The position numbers and the translations under genes are program-made. From Candidatus Leptofilum proximum (GTDB taxonomy: Bacteria > Chloroflexota > Anaerolineae > Promineifilales > Promineifilaceae), in contig JADJXK010000002.1 of assembly GCA_016710325.1 (NCBI GenBank), forward strand, positions 4,340,001 to 4,404,000: a stretch of DNA of 64,000 nt, written 5' to 3'. The notes beneath the pieces were generated by a model. It saw nothing but the letters and a program-made list of their open reading frames with translations, made no database searches and was not told the DNA's origin. Positions 1-6,669 of the stretch are shown one piece after another; within the stretch, counting starts at the first letter, position 1, and each line of letters starts with the position of its first letter.

Positions 1-2
1 TG

Positions 3-1670
3 GCGCCTGGCCGGGCGCTGATTCTGGCCTTGCTGCAAAAGGCGCCGCAGCTCAATGTGCTGGTCACCTCGCGTCAACGCCTCAACCTGGCCGAGGAGCA
101 GGTGCTGGCCCTGCGCGGCCTGCCCACTGCCGCCAACGGCGCGGCGCTGAGCCCGGCCATAACCCTCTTTGTGCAGCGGGCGCAGCAGGTGGAACCCCGC
201 TTTGCCCTGGCGGCGGAAGGTGATTGGTCGGAAACGGCCGTGGCCGAGATTTGCCATCTGCTCGACGGGCTGCCGCTGGCCATTGAGCTGGCGGCGGCCT
301 GGGTGCGGCTGCTTTCCTGCCCGGAAATTCTGGAAGAACTACGCCAGAATGTGGATAGTCTCAGCGCCACGGCGGTGGACCTGCCGCAGCGTCAGCGCAG
401 CCTGCGCGCCGTGTTCGACTACTCCTGGCAGCTGCTCACCCCCGACGAGCAGCAAACGCTGGCCCAACTGGCCATCTTCCAGGGCGGGTTCGACCGGCAG
501 GCGGCGGCCCAGGTGGCCCAGGCCCGGCTGCCGCAGCTTTCGGCCCTGCTGGACAAATCCTTTTTGCGGCGGCAGATGAACGAGGGCGGCGATACAGCGG
601 TTCGCGGCGATACAGTGGTTCGCGGCGATACAGTGGTTCGCGGCGATACGGCCGTGCGTGCCACTTCTCGCTATGAAATGTTGACCGTGGTGCGCCAGTT
701 TGCCATCGAGCGGCTGGAAGATGAGACGGCGCTGCGGGAGCGATACGGCCGTTTTTTCCTACAACTGGTGGCCGCCCAACAGGCCGCCCTGCAGGGCAGC
801 GAGCAGCGCCATGCCCTGGCCCTCATCAACCAGGAGGTGGAAAACATTCGCCAGGCCTGGCGTTTTGCCGTCATGCGGGCCGACATCGAATCGATCAACC
901 AGGCGACAGCGGCGCTGTCGCTTTACCTGTACATGCGCAGCTGGTTCCGTGAAGGGTTGGAGCTGTTTGGCCTGGCCGCCGAGCGGCTGGACGGCCAGGC
1001 GCCACCCCAGCTGCTGGCCAAACTGCGGGCACGGCAGGGTTGGTTTGCCTTTCTCTCTGGCCAGCCGCACCAGGCGCTGGAACTGCTCAGCGGCAGCCTG
1101 GCCACGCTGCACCCCAACGGCGATCCTGAGGCGCTGACTTACACGCTGAACTTTCTGGCGGTGGTGAACAGCTCGCTGAATGACTTTGCCACGGCCGAAT
1201 CGCTGTGCGAAGAGGCGCTGACGATTGCCAGGGCAAACAAGCAGCGGTACAGTCAGGCCATCAGCCACAACATTTTGAGCCAGGTGGCCTATCAGCAAGG
1301 CGCCTACGAACAGGCGCAAATCGCTTCGCAAACCAGCCTGAAGCTGGAGCAGGCGCTGGGCAACCGGTGGAGCATGGGCTTTTCGCTGGTGAATTTAGGG
1401 CGGGTGGCCTACGCGTTGGGGGATTACGCCACGGCACAGGCCCGCTACGAGGAAAGCCTGGCGATTCGCCGGGAGATGCAGGATGCGCGGGGGCAGGGAT
1501 TGTGCCAGCTGCATCTGGGGGATACGGCCGTTGCCAGTCAGAATTACGCGGAAGCGGCCGTTCAGTTCCAGCGCAGCCTGGCCATCTTCAGCCAGATTGG
1601 TGACCAGCCCACGGTAGAAAAGCTGCACGAGCGGCTGGCAAAGCTGTACTTAGAACATCAAACCGCGTAG
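3..1670 (+). CDS. NB-ARC/TPR regulatory ATPase, C-terminal part (5' end outside window)
   Basis: The reading frame is open from the first bases, so the window begins inside this gene and the true start is upstream. What remains starts in the nucleotide-binding domain with the sequence LNVLVTSRQRLNL, typical of AfsR/LuxR-type NB-ARC ATPases. It continues through the GLPLA motif (bases 267-281) into a winged-helix-like stretch (SLRAVFDYSW). The last third consists of TPR-like helices, for example LGRVAYALGDYATA and LGDTAVASQNYAEAA. Such proteins act as ATP-dependent signalling switches; the P-loop and any effector domain are not visible. An 18-bp tandem array near codon 200 adds GDTAVR repeats to a linker. 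The stop lies 12 bases before the next gene. Family assignment is firm, specific role unknown. Confidence 0.8.
   Translation, partial: APGRALILALLQKAPQLNVLVTSRQRLNLAEEQVLALRGLPTAANGAALSPAITLFVQRAQQVEPRFALAAEGDWSETAVAEICHLLDGLPLAIELAAAWVRLLSCPEILEELRQNVDSLSATAVDLPQRQRSLRAVFDYSWQLLTPDEQQTLAQLAIFQGGFDRQAAAQVAQARLPQLSALLDKSFLRRQMNEGGDTAVRGDTVVRGDTVVRGDTAVRATSRYEMLTVVRQFAIERLEDETALRERYGRFFLQLVAAQQAALQGSEQRHALALINQEVENIRQAWRFAVMRADIESINQATAALSLYLYMRSWFREGLELFGLAAERLDGQAPPQLLAKLRARQGWFAFLSGQPHQALELLSGSLATLHPNGDPEALTYTLNFLAVVNSSLNDFATAESLCEEALTIARANKQRYSQAISHNILSQVAYQQGAYEQAQIASQTSLKLEQALGNRWSMGFSLVNLGRVAYALGDYATAQARYEESLAIRREMQDARGQGLCQLHLGDTAVASQNYAEAAVQFQRSLAIFSQIGDQPTVEKLHERLAKLYLEHQTA
591..662 (+). 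repeat. Four 18-bp tandem units inside the NB-ARC/TPR gene
   Basis: Four head-to-tail 18-bp units (591-608, 609-626, 627-644, 645-662) encode GDTAVR, GDTVVR, GDTVVR and GDTAVR. The octamer at the core of each unit is ACAGCGGT, ACAGTGGT, ACAGTGGT and finally ACGGCCGT, the palindrome abundant across the window. The unit length is a multiple of three, so the frame is kept. Confidence 0.9.
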
Positions 1671-1682
1671 AAAGGAATCGAT

Positions 1683-3908
1683 ATGGCTGCCGTTCCCGAA
1701 AAGAGTGCCCTGACCAAAGTGAAGGAAAGTTTCGCCCCGCAGGTGCTGCTGCCCGGCCTGGTGGGCGGCGGCATTGTGGCTTTGTTTGAGGTCGTTCTAT
1801 CCGTTTCCTTTGCCGCCCTGATTTTTGCCGGGCCGCTGGCGCCTTTTTTGGCCAACGGCGTTGGCCTGGCGCTGGTTGGCGCCATTGTCGCCGGGGTGGC
1901 GGTGAGTCTCTTTACCACCTTACCGGGAATAGTGGCCAGCATCCAGGATGTACCCGCGGCGATTCTGGCGGTAATTGCCGCGGCTCTGGCTGCCCAACTG
2001 GCCGGTTCGCCCGAGCAGATGGTGGTGACGGTGGTGACGGCCGTCGCCCTCACTGCTGGCTTGACGGGACTTTTCTTTTTGGGCCTGGGTTACTTTCGTA
2101 TGGGGCGCTGGGTGCGCTTTTTGCCCTTTCCCGTCATTGGCGGCTTTCTGGGCGGCACCGGCTGGCTGCTGCTCACCGGTTCGCTGGGCCTGATGACCGA
2201 TGTGGCGTTTGATTGGGCTCAGCTGGGCCTCTTTTTCCAGGTGGGCACGCTGGGCCGCTGGCTGCCAGGCATGGTGTTTGCCCTGCTGTTCTTCCTGGCC
2301 AGGCGCTACTCAGATCATTTTTTGCTCATGCCCGGCTTTGTTTTGGGCGGCACGCTGCTGTTTTACGGCTACATTTGGCTGTCCGGCACGCCCCTGGCGA
2401 TGGTCACCGCGGCGGGCTGGCTGCTGGGGCCGTTTCCCGACCAGAGCCTGTGGCTGCCGCTTACCTCGCTGGACTTCAGCCAGGTGAACTGGCCTGCGCT
2501 GGCGGGGCAGGCGGGCAACTTCGTGACGATTTTCCTCGTTAGCACGCTGGCGCTGCTGCTGAACGCAGGCGGGTTGGAGCTGAGCGCCGGGGAAGATATT
2601 GATTTGAACCAGGAGCTGCGGGCAGCAGGATTAGGCAATCTGCTGGCGGCGCCGCTGGGCGGCCTGGTAGGTTTCCAGGCGCTGAGCATTTCCACGCTCA
2701 ATCTCAAGCTGGGCGCACGGACCCGTCTGGCGGGAGTGGTGGCGGCACTGCTGTGCGGCGTGATGCTGTTCCAGGGGGCCGCCGTGCTGGGTTTTGTGCC
2801 CAAGGTGATTGTCGGCGGGCTGCTGTTTTACCTGGGGCTGGACTTTTTGCTGGAATGGGTAGTAGTCTCGTGGTTTAAGCTGCCGCCGGCGGACAGCTTC
2901 ATCATATTGCTGATTGTGGTGGTGATTGCCACAGTGGGCTTTTTACAAGGCGTGTTTTTGGGGCTGATGGCGGCGGTGATTTTATTTGGCGTGAATTACG
3001 GCCGTACCGACGTGGTGCGGCATGAGCTGGCCGGACCGTATGTGCGCAGCCGGGTCACCCGGCCCCGCCTGCAGCGGCAGCAGCTCAAGCAGGCGCTGGC
3101 CCAGGTTCACCTCTGGCAGCTGCAAGGTTTCATCTTTTTTGGCACGGCCGACGCTTTGCTGAACCGGATTCGCGACCGCATTGCCGACCATGATTTACCG
3201 CCGCTCTCCTTTGTGGTGCTCGATTTTTACCGCGTGACCGGGCTGGATTCGACGGCCGTTTTCAGCTTCCAAAAACTTCAGCAGCTGGCTGACAAGCAGA
3301 ACATCACCATTGTGTATACCGGCATGCGGGATCAATTCCAGCAGCAGCTGCGTGCCGCGCTGGCGGCAAACTGCCTGGTGCGCTGGTTTGTTGACGTCGA
3401 CGATGGGCTGGAATGGTGTGAAGATGCGCTGCTGGCGACCGCTGGCGTGGCCGAAGCCAAAGACGCAGATTTACCCTTGCGCGGCCAGCTGCGGCAGTTC
3501 ATGGCCAATGACGCGGTGGTGGAAGGGCTTCTAACGTACCTGACGCGCCGCGAAGTGGTGGCGGGTGACATGCTGATGAAACAGGGCAGCCCGCCCGACG
3601 GGCTCATTTTTGTCGAGTCGGGACAGGTGTCCGCGCTGTTGGAACGGCCGTCGCAGGAACCTTTGCGCCTGGAAACGATGGGCAGCGGCCGGGTGGTGGG
3701 CGAGATGGGTTTCTACCTGGGGCAGGAGCGCACCGCCTCGGTGGTGGCCGACGGGCCGGGGGTGGTGTATGAGCTGTCGCGCCAGGACCTGGCCCGAATG
3801 GAGATGGAAACACCGGAAGCGGCGGCCGGGCTGCACCGGCTGATTGCCCACCTGCTGGCCGAGCGAGCCACGCACCTGGTAGAAACGGTAGACGCGCTGC
3901 AGCGTTGA
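1683..3908 (+). CDS. SulP-family anion transporter with STAS and cyclic-nucleotide-binding domains
   Basis: A 741-residue inner-membrane protein. Residues about 20-430 form the multi-span SulP/SLC26 transport domain. A STAS domain follows at about 475-575, with the conserved D-S-T in VTGLDSTAVF. A cyclic-nucleotide-binding fold lies at about 605-735, with GEMGFYLGQERTAS matching the phosphate-binding cassette pattern. The family moves sulfate, bicarbonate or other anions; the substrate cannot be read here. The C-terminal domain suggests gating by a cyclic nucleotide, although binding is inferred. The start has an AAAGGA ribosome site and lies 12 bases after the preceding gene, so the two may be co-transcribed. 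SulP-STAS is common; the added cNMP-type domain makes the protein longer than the usual 500-600 residues. Confidence 0.88.
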   Translation: MAAVPEKSALTKVKESFAPQVLLPGLVGGGIVALFEVVLSVSFAALIFAGPLAPFLANGVGLALVGAIVAGVAVSLFTTLPGIVASIQDVPAAILAVIAAALAAQLAGSPEQMVVTVVTAVALTAGLTGLFFLGLGYFRMGRWVRFLPFPVIGGFLGGTGWLLLTGSLGLMTDVAFDWAQLGLFFQVGTLGRWLPGMVFALLFFLARRYSDHFLLMPGFVLGGTLLFYGYIWLSGTPLAMVTAAGWLLGPFPDQSLWLPLTSLDFSQVNWPALAGQAGNFVTIFLVSTLALLLNAGGLELSAGEDIDLNQELRAAGLGNLLAAPLGGLVGFQALSISTLNLKLGARTRLAGVVAALLCGVMLFQGAAVLGFVPKVIVGGLLFYLGLDFLLEWVVVSWFKLPPADSFIILLIVVVIATVGFLQGVFLGLMAAVILFGVNYGRTDVVRHELAGPYVRSRVTRPRLQRQQLKQALAQVHLWQLQGFIFFGTADALLNRIRDRIADHDLPPLSFVVLDFYRVTGLDSTAVFSFQKLQQLADKQNITIVYTGMRDQFQQQLRAALAANCLVRWFVDVDDGLEWCEDALLATAGVAEAKDADLPLRGQLRQFMANDAVVEGLLTYLTRREVVAGDMLMKQGSPPDGLIFVESGQVSALLERPSQEPLRLETMGSGRVVGEMGFYLGQERTASVVADGPGVVYELSRQDLARMEMETPEAAAGLHRLIAHLLAERATHLVETVDALQR

Positions 3909-3953
3909 GTTAATTTTTTTGCCACAGAGGGCATAGAGAGGAGAGAGAGCGGG

Positions 3954-5318
3954 CTACGGCCGTTCTTGCCGGTACTGCTCGGGGCTGTCGAGGTCGCGCA
4001 GAATGTCGTCGGTGGGGACGGGCACCAGGTGCAGCCGGTCGGCGTGGCGGCGCAGCAGGGTGCGCGGGGCATCGCCGGGGGGCAGGGCCAGCAGCTCGGC
4101 AAAGTAGCGGCGGCCGATCAACACCGGGTTGCCGCGGCGGCCTTCGTACACCGGGGCGATCAAGTCGCCCGAGCCCTGCCAGTAGGCGGCCAAAATCAGG
4201 TCGATTGTTGCTGGCGCCACCATCGGCTGGTCAGCCAGTATGGCGAGAACGGCCGTCACCGATTCATCCAGCGTGCGGACGGCCGTTTGCAGCGAGGAAA
4301 GCATTTCCCCCGTGTTGTAAGCCGGGTTATGTAAAGTTTCAAACTCTTCTGCCTGGGCGATGGCGGCCACGGCAGCCGCTTCGTGGCCGGTGATGACCAG
4401 GCGCTGGTGCACGGCCGTCTGCTGCACGTTGCGCAGGGTTTGGCCCAGGACGGTGGTGTCACCCCAGGGCAGCAGCTGTTTGGTTTGCCCCATGCGTTTG
4501 CCTTGCCCGGCGGCCAGGACAACGGCCGTTACGCGCTGGTGCACCTCGCGCACGGGCTGATCAGTTTTGGCTGCGCCAATCACCACCCGCTCGATGCGCG
4601 GCGTGTGCAGCAGCTGTTTGGCAATCTGGCGGGCGGCGGTGAGCTGAGCGGCCGTTTCCACCTTGTTGATGAACGGTATTACCCGCGCCTCACCCGGCAC
4701 GGCCTTCAACGCGCCTTGCGGATGAACGATCAGCCGCGCCACATCATTTACCGATAACCGCTCACCGTACGCGAAGCGGTCGCGCAGCGACATTACCGAT
4801 AACAGTTCGGCCGCAATCTCTGGCCGGTGGGTGACTTCTGTGAAACGGCCGTCCAGTGCATCGATCCCCACCACCGGCACGACCAGCGTGCTGGTGGGTG
4901 GAATCACCGGTTCGTGGGCCGCGGGCGCCTTGATGGGCCGCATGCGCGAGCCATCGGCTTCTACCAGCACAAAATCGACATCGGGCCGGGCCAGCCACGC
5001 GCCGGGCAGCTCTGGCGGTACGCCCACGGCCTTATCGCCCGCCACGCCGCCCACTACCAAACAAAGGCTCACTTCATTCAATGCTTCACCAATTTTTTCC
5101 TCCGCGTTCTTTGCGTCCTCCGCGGTAAAAAAAATCACCTTTTCCGCCCGGCTCATCTGCGCGGCAAAGATGCGCGTGGTGGTGGTGAGGACGCGCCGGC
5201 CGGGCAGGGCCGCGCCCAGGGCAAAAAGCAGGCTGGTTTTGCCGCCGCCGCCGACAAAGGCAACGAGCTCGTTTTGGGGTTGCAGGTTAAACGCGGCGGG
5301 CAGGGTAAAGGCGCTCAT
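3954..5318 (-). CDS. YqeC-MocA fusion: molybdenum hydroxylase maturation ATPase plus molybdenum cofactor cytidylyltransferase-like domain
   Basis: 454 residues. The N-terminal half is YqeC-like, with a P-loop-type FVGGGGKTSLL near residue 25 and the acidic LVEADGSRM motif. The C-terminal half is a MocA-type nucleotidyltransferase with LAAGQGKRMGQTKQLLPWG and ILADQPMV. YqeC is known from selenium-dependent molybdenum hydroxylase systems; MocA transfers CMP to molybdopterin. The start at 5318 is chosen because it makes a four-base ATGA overlap with the upstream yqeB-like gene and begins where homology begins; a longer frame to 5573 lies mostly antiparallel over that gene. Two in-frame inserts look repeat-derived: FTAEDAKNAEE (5098-5134) and SVMSLRDRFAYG (4765-4800). 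The matching hydroxylase genes lie about 9 kb away. Confidence 0.85.
   Translation of the reverse strand: MSAFTLPAAFNLQPQNELVAFVGGGGKTSLLFALGAALPGRRVLTTTTRIFAAQMSRAEKVIFFTAEDAKNAEEKIGEALNEVSLCLVVGGVAGDKAVGVPPELPGAWLARPDVDFVLVEADGSRMRPIKAPAAHEPVIPPTSTLVVPVVGIDALDGRFTEVTHRPEIAAELLSVMSLRDRFAYGERLSVNDVARLIVHPQGALKAVPGEARVIPFINKVETAAQLTAARQIAKQLLHTPRIERVVIGAAKTDQPVREVHQRVTAVVLAAGQGKRMGQTKQLLPWGDTTVLGQTLRNVQQTAVHQRLVITGHEAAAVAAIAQAEEFETLHNPAYNTGEMLSSLQTAVRTLDESVTAVLAILADQPMVAPATIDLILAAYWQGSGDLIAPVYEGRRGNPVLIGRRYFAELLALPPGDAPRTLLRRHADRLHLVPVPTDDILRDLDSPEQYRQERP
4765..4800. repeat. Copy 1 of a dispersed ~35-bp repeat inside the yqeC-like gene
   Basis: The stretch with core GCGGTCGCGCAGCGACATTA is nearly identical to 5943-5978. 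Read on the minus strand in frame it encodes SVMSLRDRFAYG, inserted where YqeC proteins normally run directly from the RPEIAAEL region to the DVARLI region. It is flanked by ACCGATAACCG-type sequence also found elsewhere in the window. Confidence 0.8.
5098..5134. repeat. Repeat-derived insert encoding TAEDAKNAEE inside the yqeC-like gene
   Basis: On the minus strand this stretch reads as an A-rich start, a CGCGGAGGACGCAAAG core, CGCGGAGG again and an A-run. It is built from CGCGGAGG and GACGCAAAG words. Similar GACGCAAAG words occur in the intergenic repeat at 63173-63256, and CGCAAAGG in the hairpin at 29838-29888. In frame it gives TAEDAKNAEE, not expected in the YqeC fold. Confidence 0.65.
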
Positions 5319-6247
5319 GGCTGCCGGTTCAGGTGGGTGAGGATGGCTTCCAGCACGCCGCCGCCAACGGCCAGCGCTTTTTCGGAGATGGTAAAGCAGC
5401 TGGCCACGTCGGCGCGGGCGTCCAGATCGCCAATTTTGAGGCCGGGGGATACGGCCGTACCTGGCGCAATCAGCCCACGCAGCACACCCGCAAACGGCGC
5501 GATAACCGGCTCGCCAGCAACTTCTCCAATCAATTGCCCTTCCGATACCAAATCTCCAATCTCCAATCTCCAATCTACTTTGCCTTCGGCTGGCGCCCGC
5601 AGCACCCGCTCCGCCCCTTTGCCCGCCACAATGCCGGGCGTGCCGGTGTTGGGAATGGCCGCGCCCTGCCAGATGACGCGCCCGAGGGTATGTCCGCGCA
5701 TCGTCTCGATGACGGCGTGGCAGTCTACCCCGGCGGTGAAGCCGGGTCCGAGGGCAATCACCAGCTCTGCCTGGTCTGGGGAGGTGTCGATGTTGCGCTT
5801 GGCCATACGGGCGTCGATGAGGATCGGGATTTGGTGAGCGGTGAGCGGTGAACGGTGAGCGGTAATCGGTGAACGGTGGTCGGTGGTCGGTGGTTGGTTA
5901 CCGATTACGGATAACGGATTACCGATTACGGACAACGGATTACCGTACGCAGAGCGGTCGCGCAGCGACATTACCGACAAATCTGGGGCAACGAGGACGG
6001 GAATCTGGCCGGAGTGGGCCAGAGTGAGAGCTTCATCGGCCGTTTCCACCCGTTGGGCGTGCAGGGTTTCGATGTGAATGTGGTTTTCCAGAACGGCCGT
6101 GGCCAGGGCCACCTTACGCCGCACCACCAGCGGCTGCGGCAGTTCCAGCACGATGAGGGGAAAACCTGCCTGGTGCAGGCGGTAGGCGACGCCGGTGGCC
6201 AGATCGCCGCCGCCGCGCAAGATTACGAGGTATTGTGCAAATAACAT
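5315..6247 (-). CDS. YqeB-type selenium-dependent molybdenum hydroxylase maturation protein
   Basis: 310 residues. It begins with a Rossmann-like VILRGGGDLATGVAYRL typical of the EF2563/YqeB family and ends with GGGVLEAILTHL. Between these, a swivelling biotinyl-lipoyl-like portion is visible in RAPAEGKVDW...GQLIGEV. The family accompanies molybdenum hydroxylases and is thought to help mature their cofactor. The gene precedes and overlaps the YqeC-MocA gene by four bases, so they form a translationally coupled pair. Much of residues 90-145 is repeat-derived (SVMSLRDRSAYG, NPLSVIG twice, several T-A-H-R-S-P units), as is DWRLEIGD in the swivel loop. The inserts keep the frame, so the protein may still be made, but stability is uncertain. 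Confidence 0.82.
   Translation of the reverse strand: MLFAQYLVILRGGGDLATGVAYRLHQAGFPLIVLELPQPLVVRRKVALATAVLENHIHIETLHAQRVETADEALTLAHSGQIPVLVAPDLSVMSLRDRSAYGNPLSVIGNPLSVIGNQPPTTDHRSPITAHRSPLTAHQIPILIDARMAKRNIDTSPDQAELVIALGPGFTAGVDCHAVIETMRGHTLGRVIWQGAAIPNTGTPGIVAGKGAERVLRAPAEGKVDWRLEIGDLVSEGQLIGEVAGEPVIAPFAGVLRGLIAPGTAVSPGLKIGDLDARADVASCFTISEKALAVGGGVLEAILTHLNRQP
5549..5576. repeat. Heptamer array (CCAATCT) inside the yqeB-like gene
   Basis: Four nearly perfect 7-bp units of the CCAATCT type lie in tandem and encode DWRLEIGD on the minus strand. The same heptamer in both orientations recurs at 63906-63970 inside another gene. Confidence 0.85.
5835..5945. repeat. Degenerate short tandem repeats inside the yqeB-like gene
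   Basis: The region consists of GGTGAGCGGTGAACGGTG-type and GATTACGGATAACGGATTAC-type heptamer-like units. Related ACCGATAACG and CACCGATAAC words occur near 4750-4760 and at 47910-48000. All units are read through in frame. Confidence 0.8.
5943..5978. repeat. Copy 2 of the dispersed ~35-bp repeat inside the yqeB-like gene
   Basis: Nearly identical to 4765-4800; it encodes SVMSLRDRSAYG in the same reading phase. Two copies in neighbouring genes, in the same orientation, point to a mobile or amplifying short repeat. Confidence 0.8.
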
Positions 6248-6339
6248 GGGCTGATCTTACCCCAGGTGCGCTGGCGGGCAAGCGGTTGGCGGCAACCGGC
6301 TGCCGCTTTGTTAGATCGTTTGTCAGATTTGGTGTGGTT

Positions 6340-6369
6340 TTGACTTTAAGGTCTGGAGTTCTGTATAAT
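6340..6369 (+). promoter_or_regulatory. Sigma-70-type promoter for the Ser/Thr kinase gene, with a ~290-nt leader
   Basis: TTGACT (6340-6345) and TATAAT (6364-6369) are separated by 18 bases. Transcription would start near 6376, giving a leader of about 290 nt before the kinase ATG at 6670. The gap 6248-6669 otherwise holds one ACGGCCGT copy (near 6489) and a small GACAGG/CCTGTC hairpin (6590-6611). No ORF in it looks real. Confidence 0.65.
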
Positions 6370-6669
6370 GCCCAGCAGTTGCGCTTTTATCGGTACAAAT
6401 TCTTGTTGTAGTGGCGAAATTTCATACAATTTTTGAGACGCTTGCGGTGGCAACGGCTGTTTTTGGTTTAAATGTTACCCAGATGTCAACGGCCGTAGAG
6501 AACATTGCCAGTTAAATGGTCAGTGCACTGGATAGGCTCTCTCTTTTCTTTACCTGCGCAGTTGTGATTGAAAGTAAGGACACAAATCTGACAGGCTGAC
6601 AAAAACCTGTCGGAGATTATTAGACGCCTATACAGGACTTGGGTACAACGATTTCAAAGGGCTCAACGC

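Noticed and set aside
3954..5573. Longer start for the YqeC-MocA gene
   Set aside because: The first 85 residues would be antiparallel over the yqeB-like gene and low in similarity to the family. The ATGA overlap at 5315-5318 marks the true start.
5835..5945. CRISPR-like array
   Set aside because: Units are heptamer-like, degenerate and have no spacers of constant length. No cas gene is in the window.
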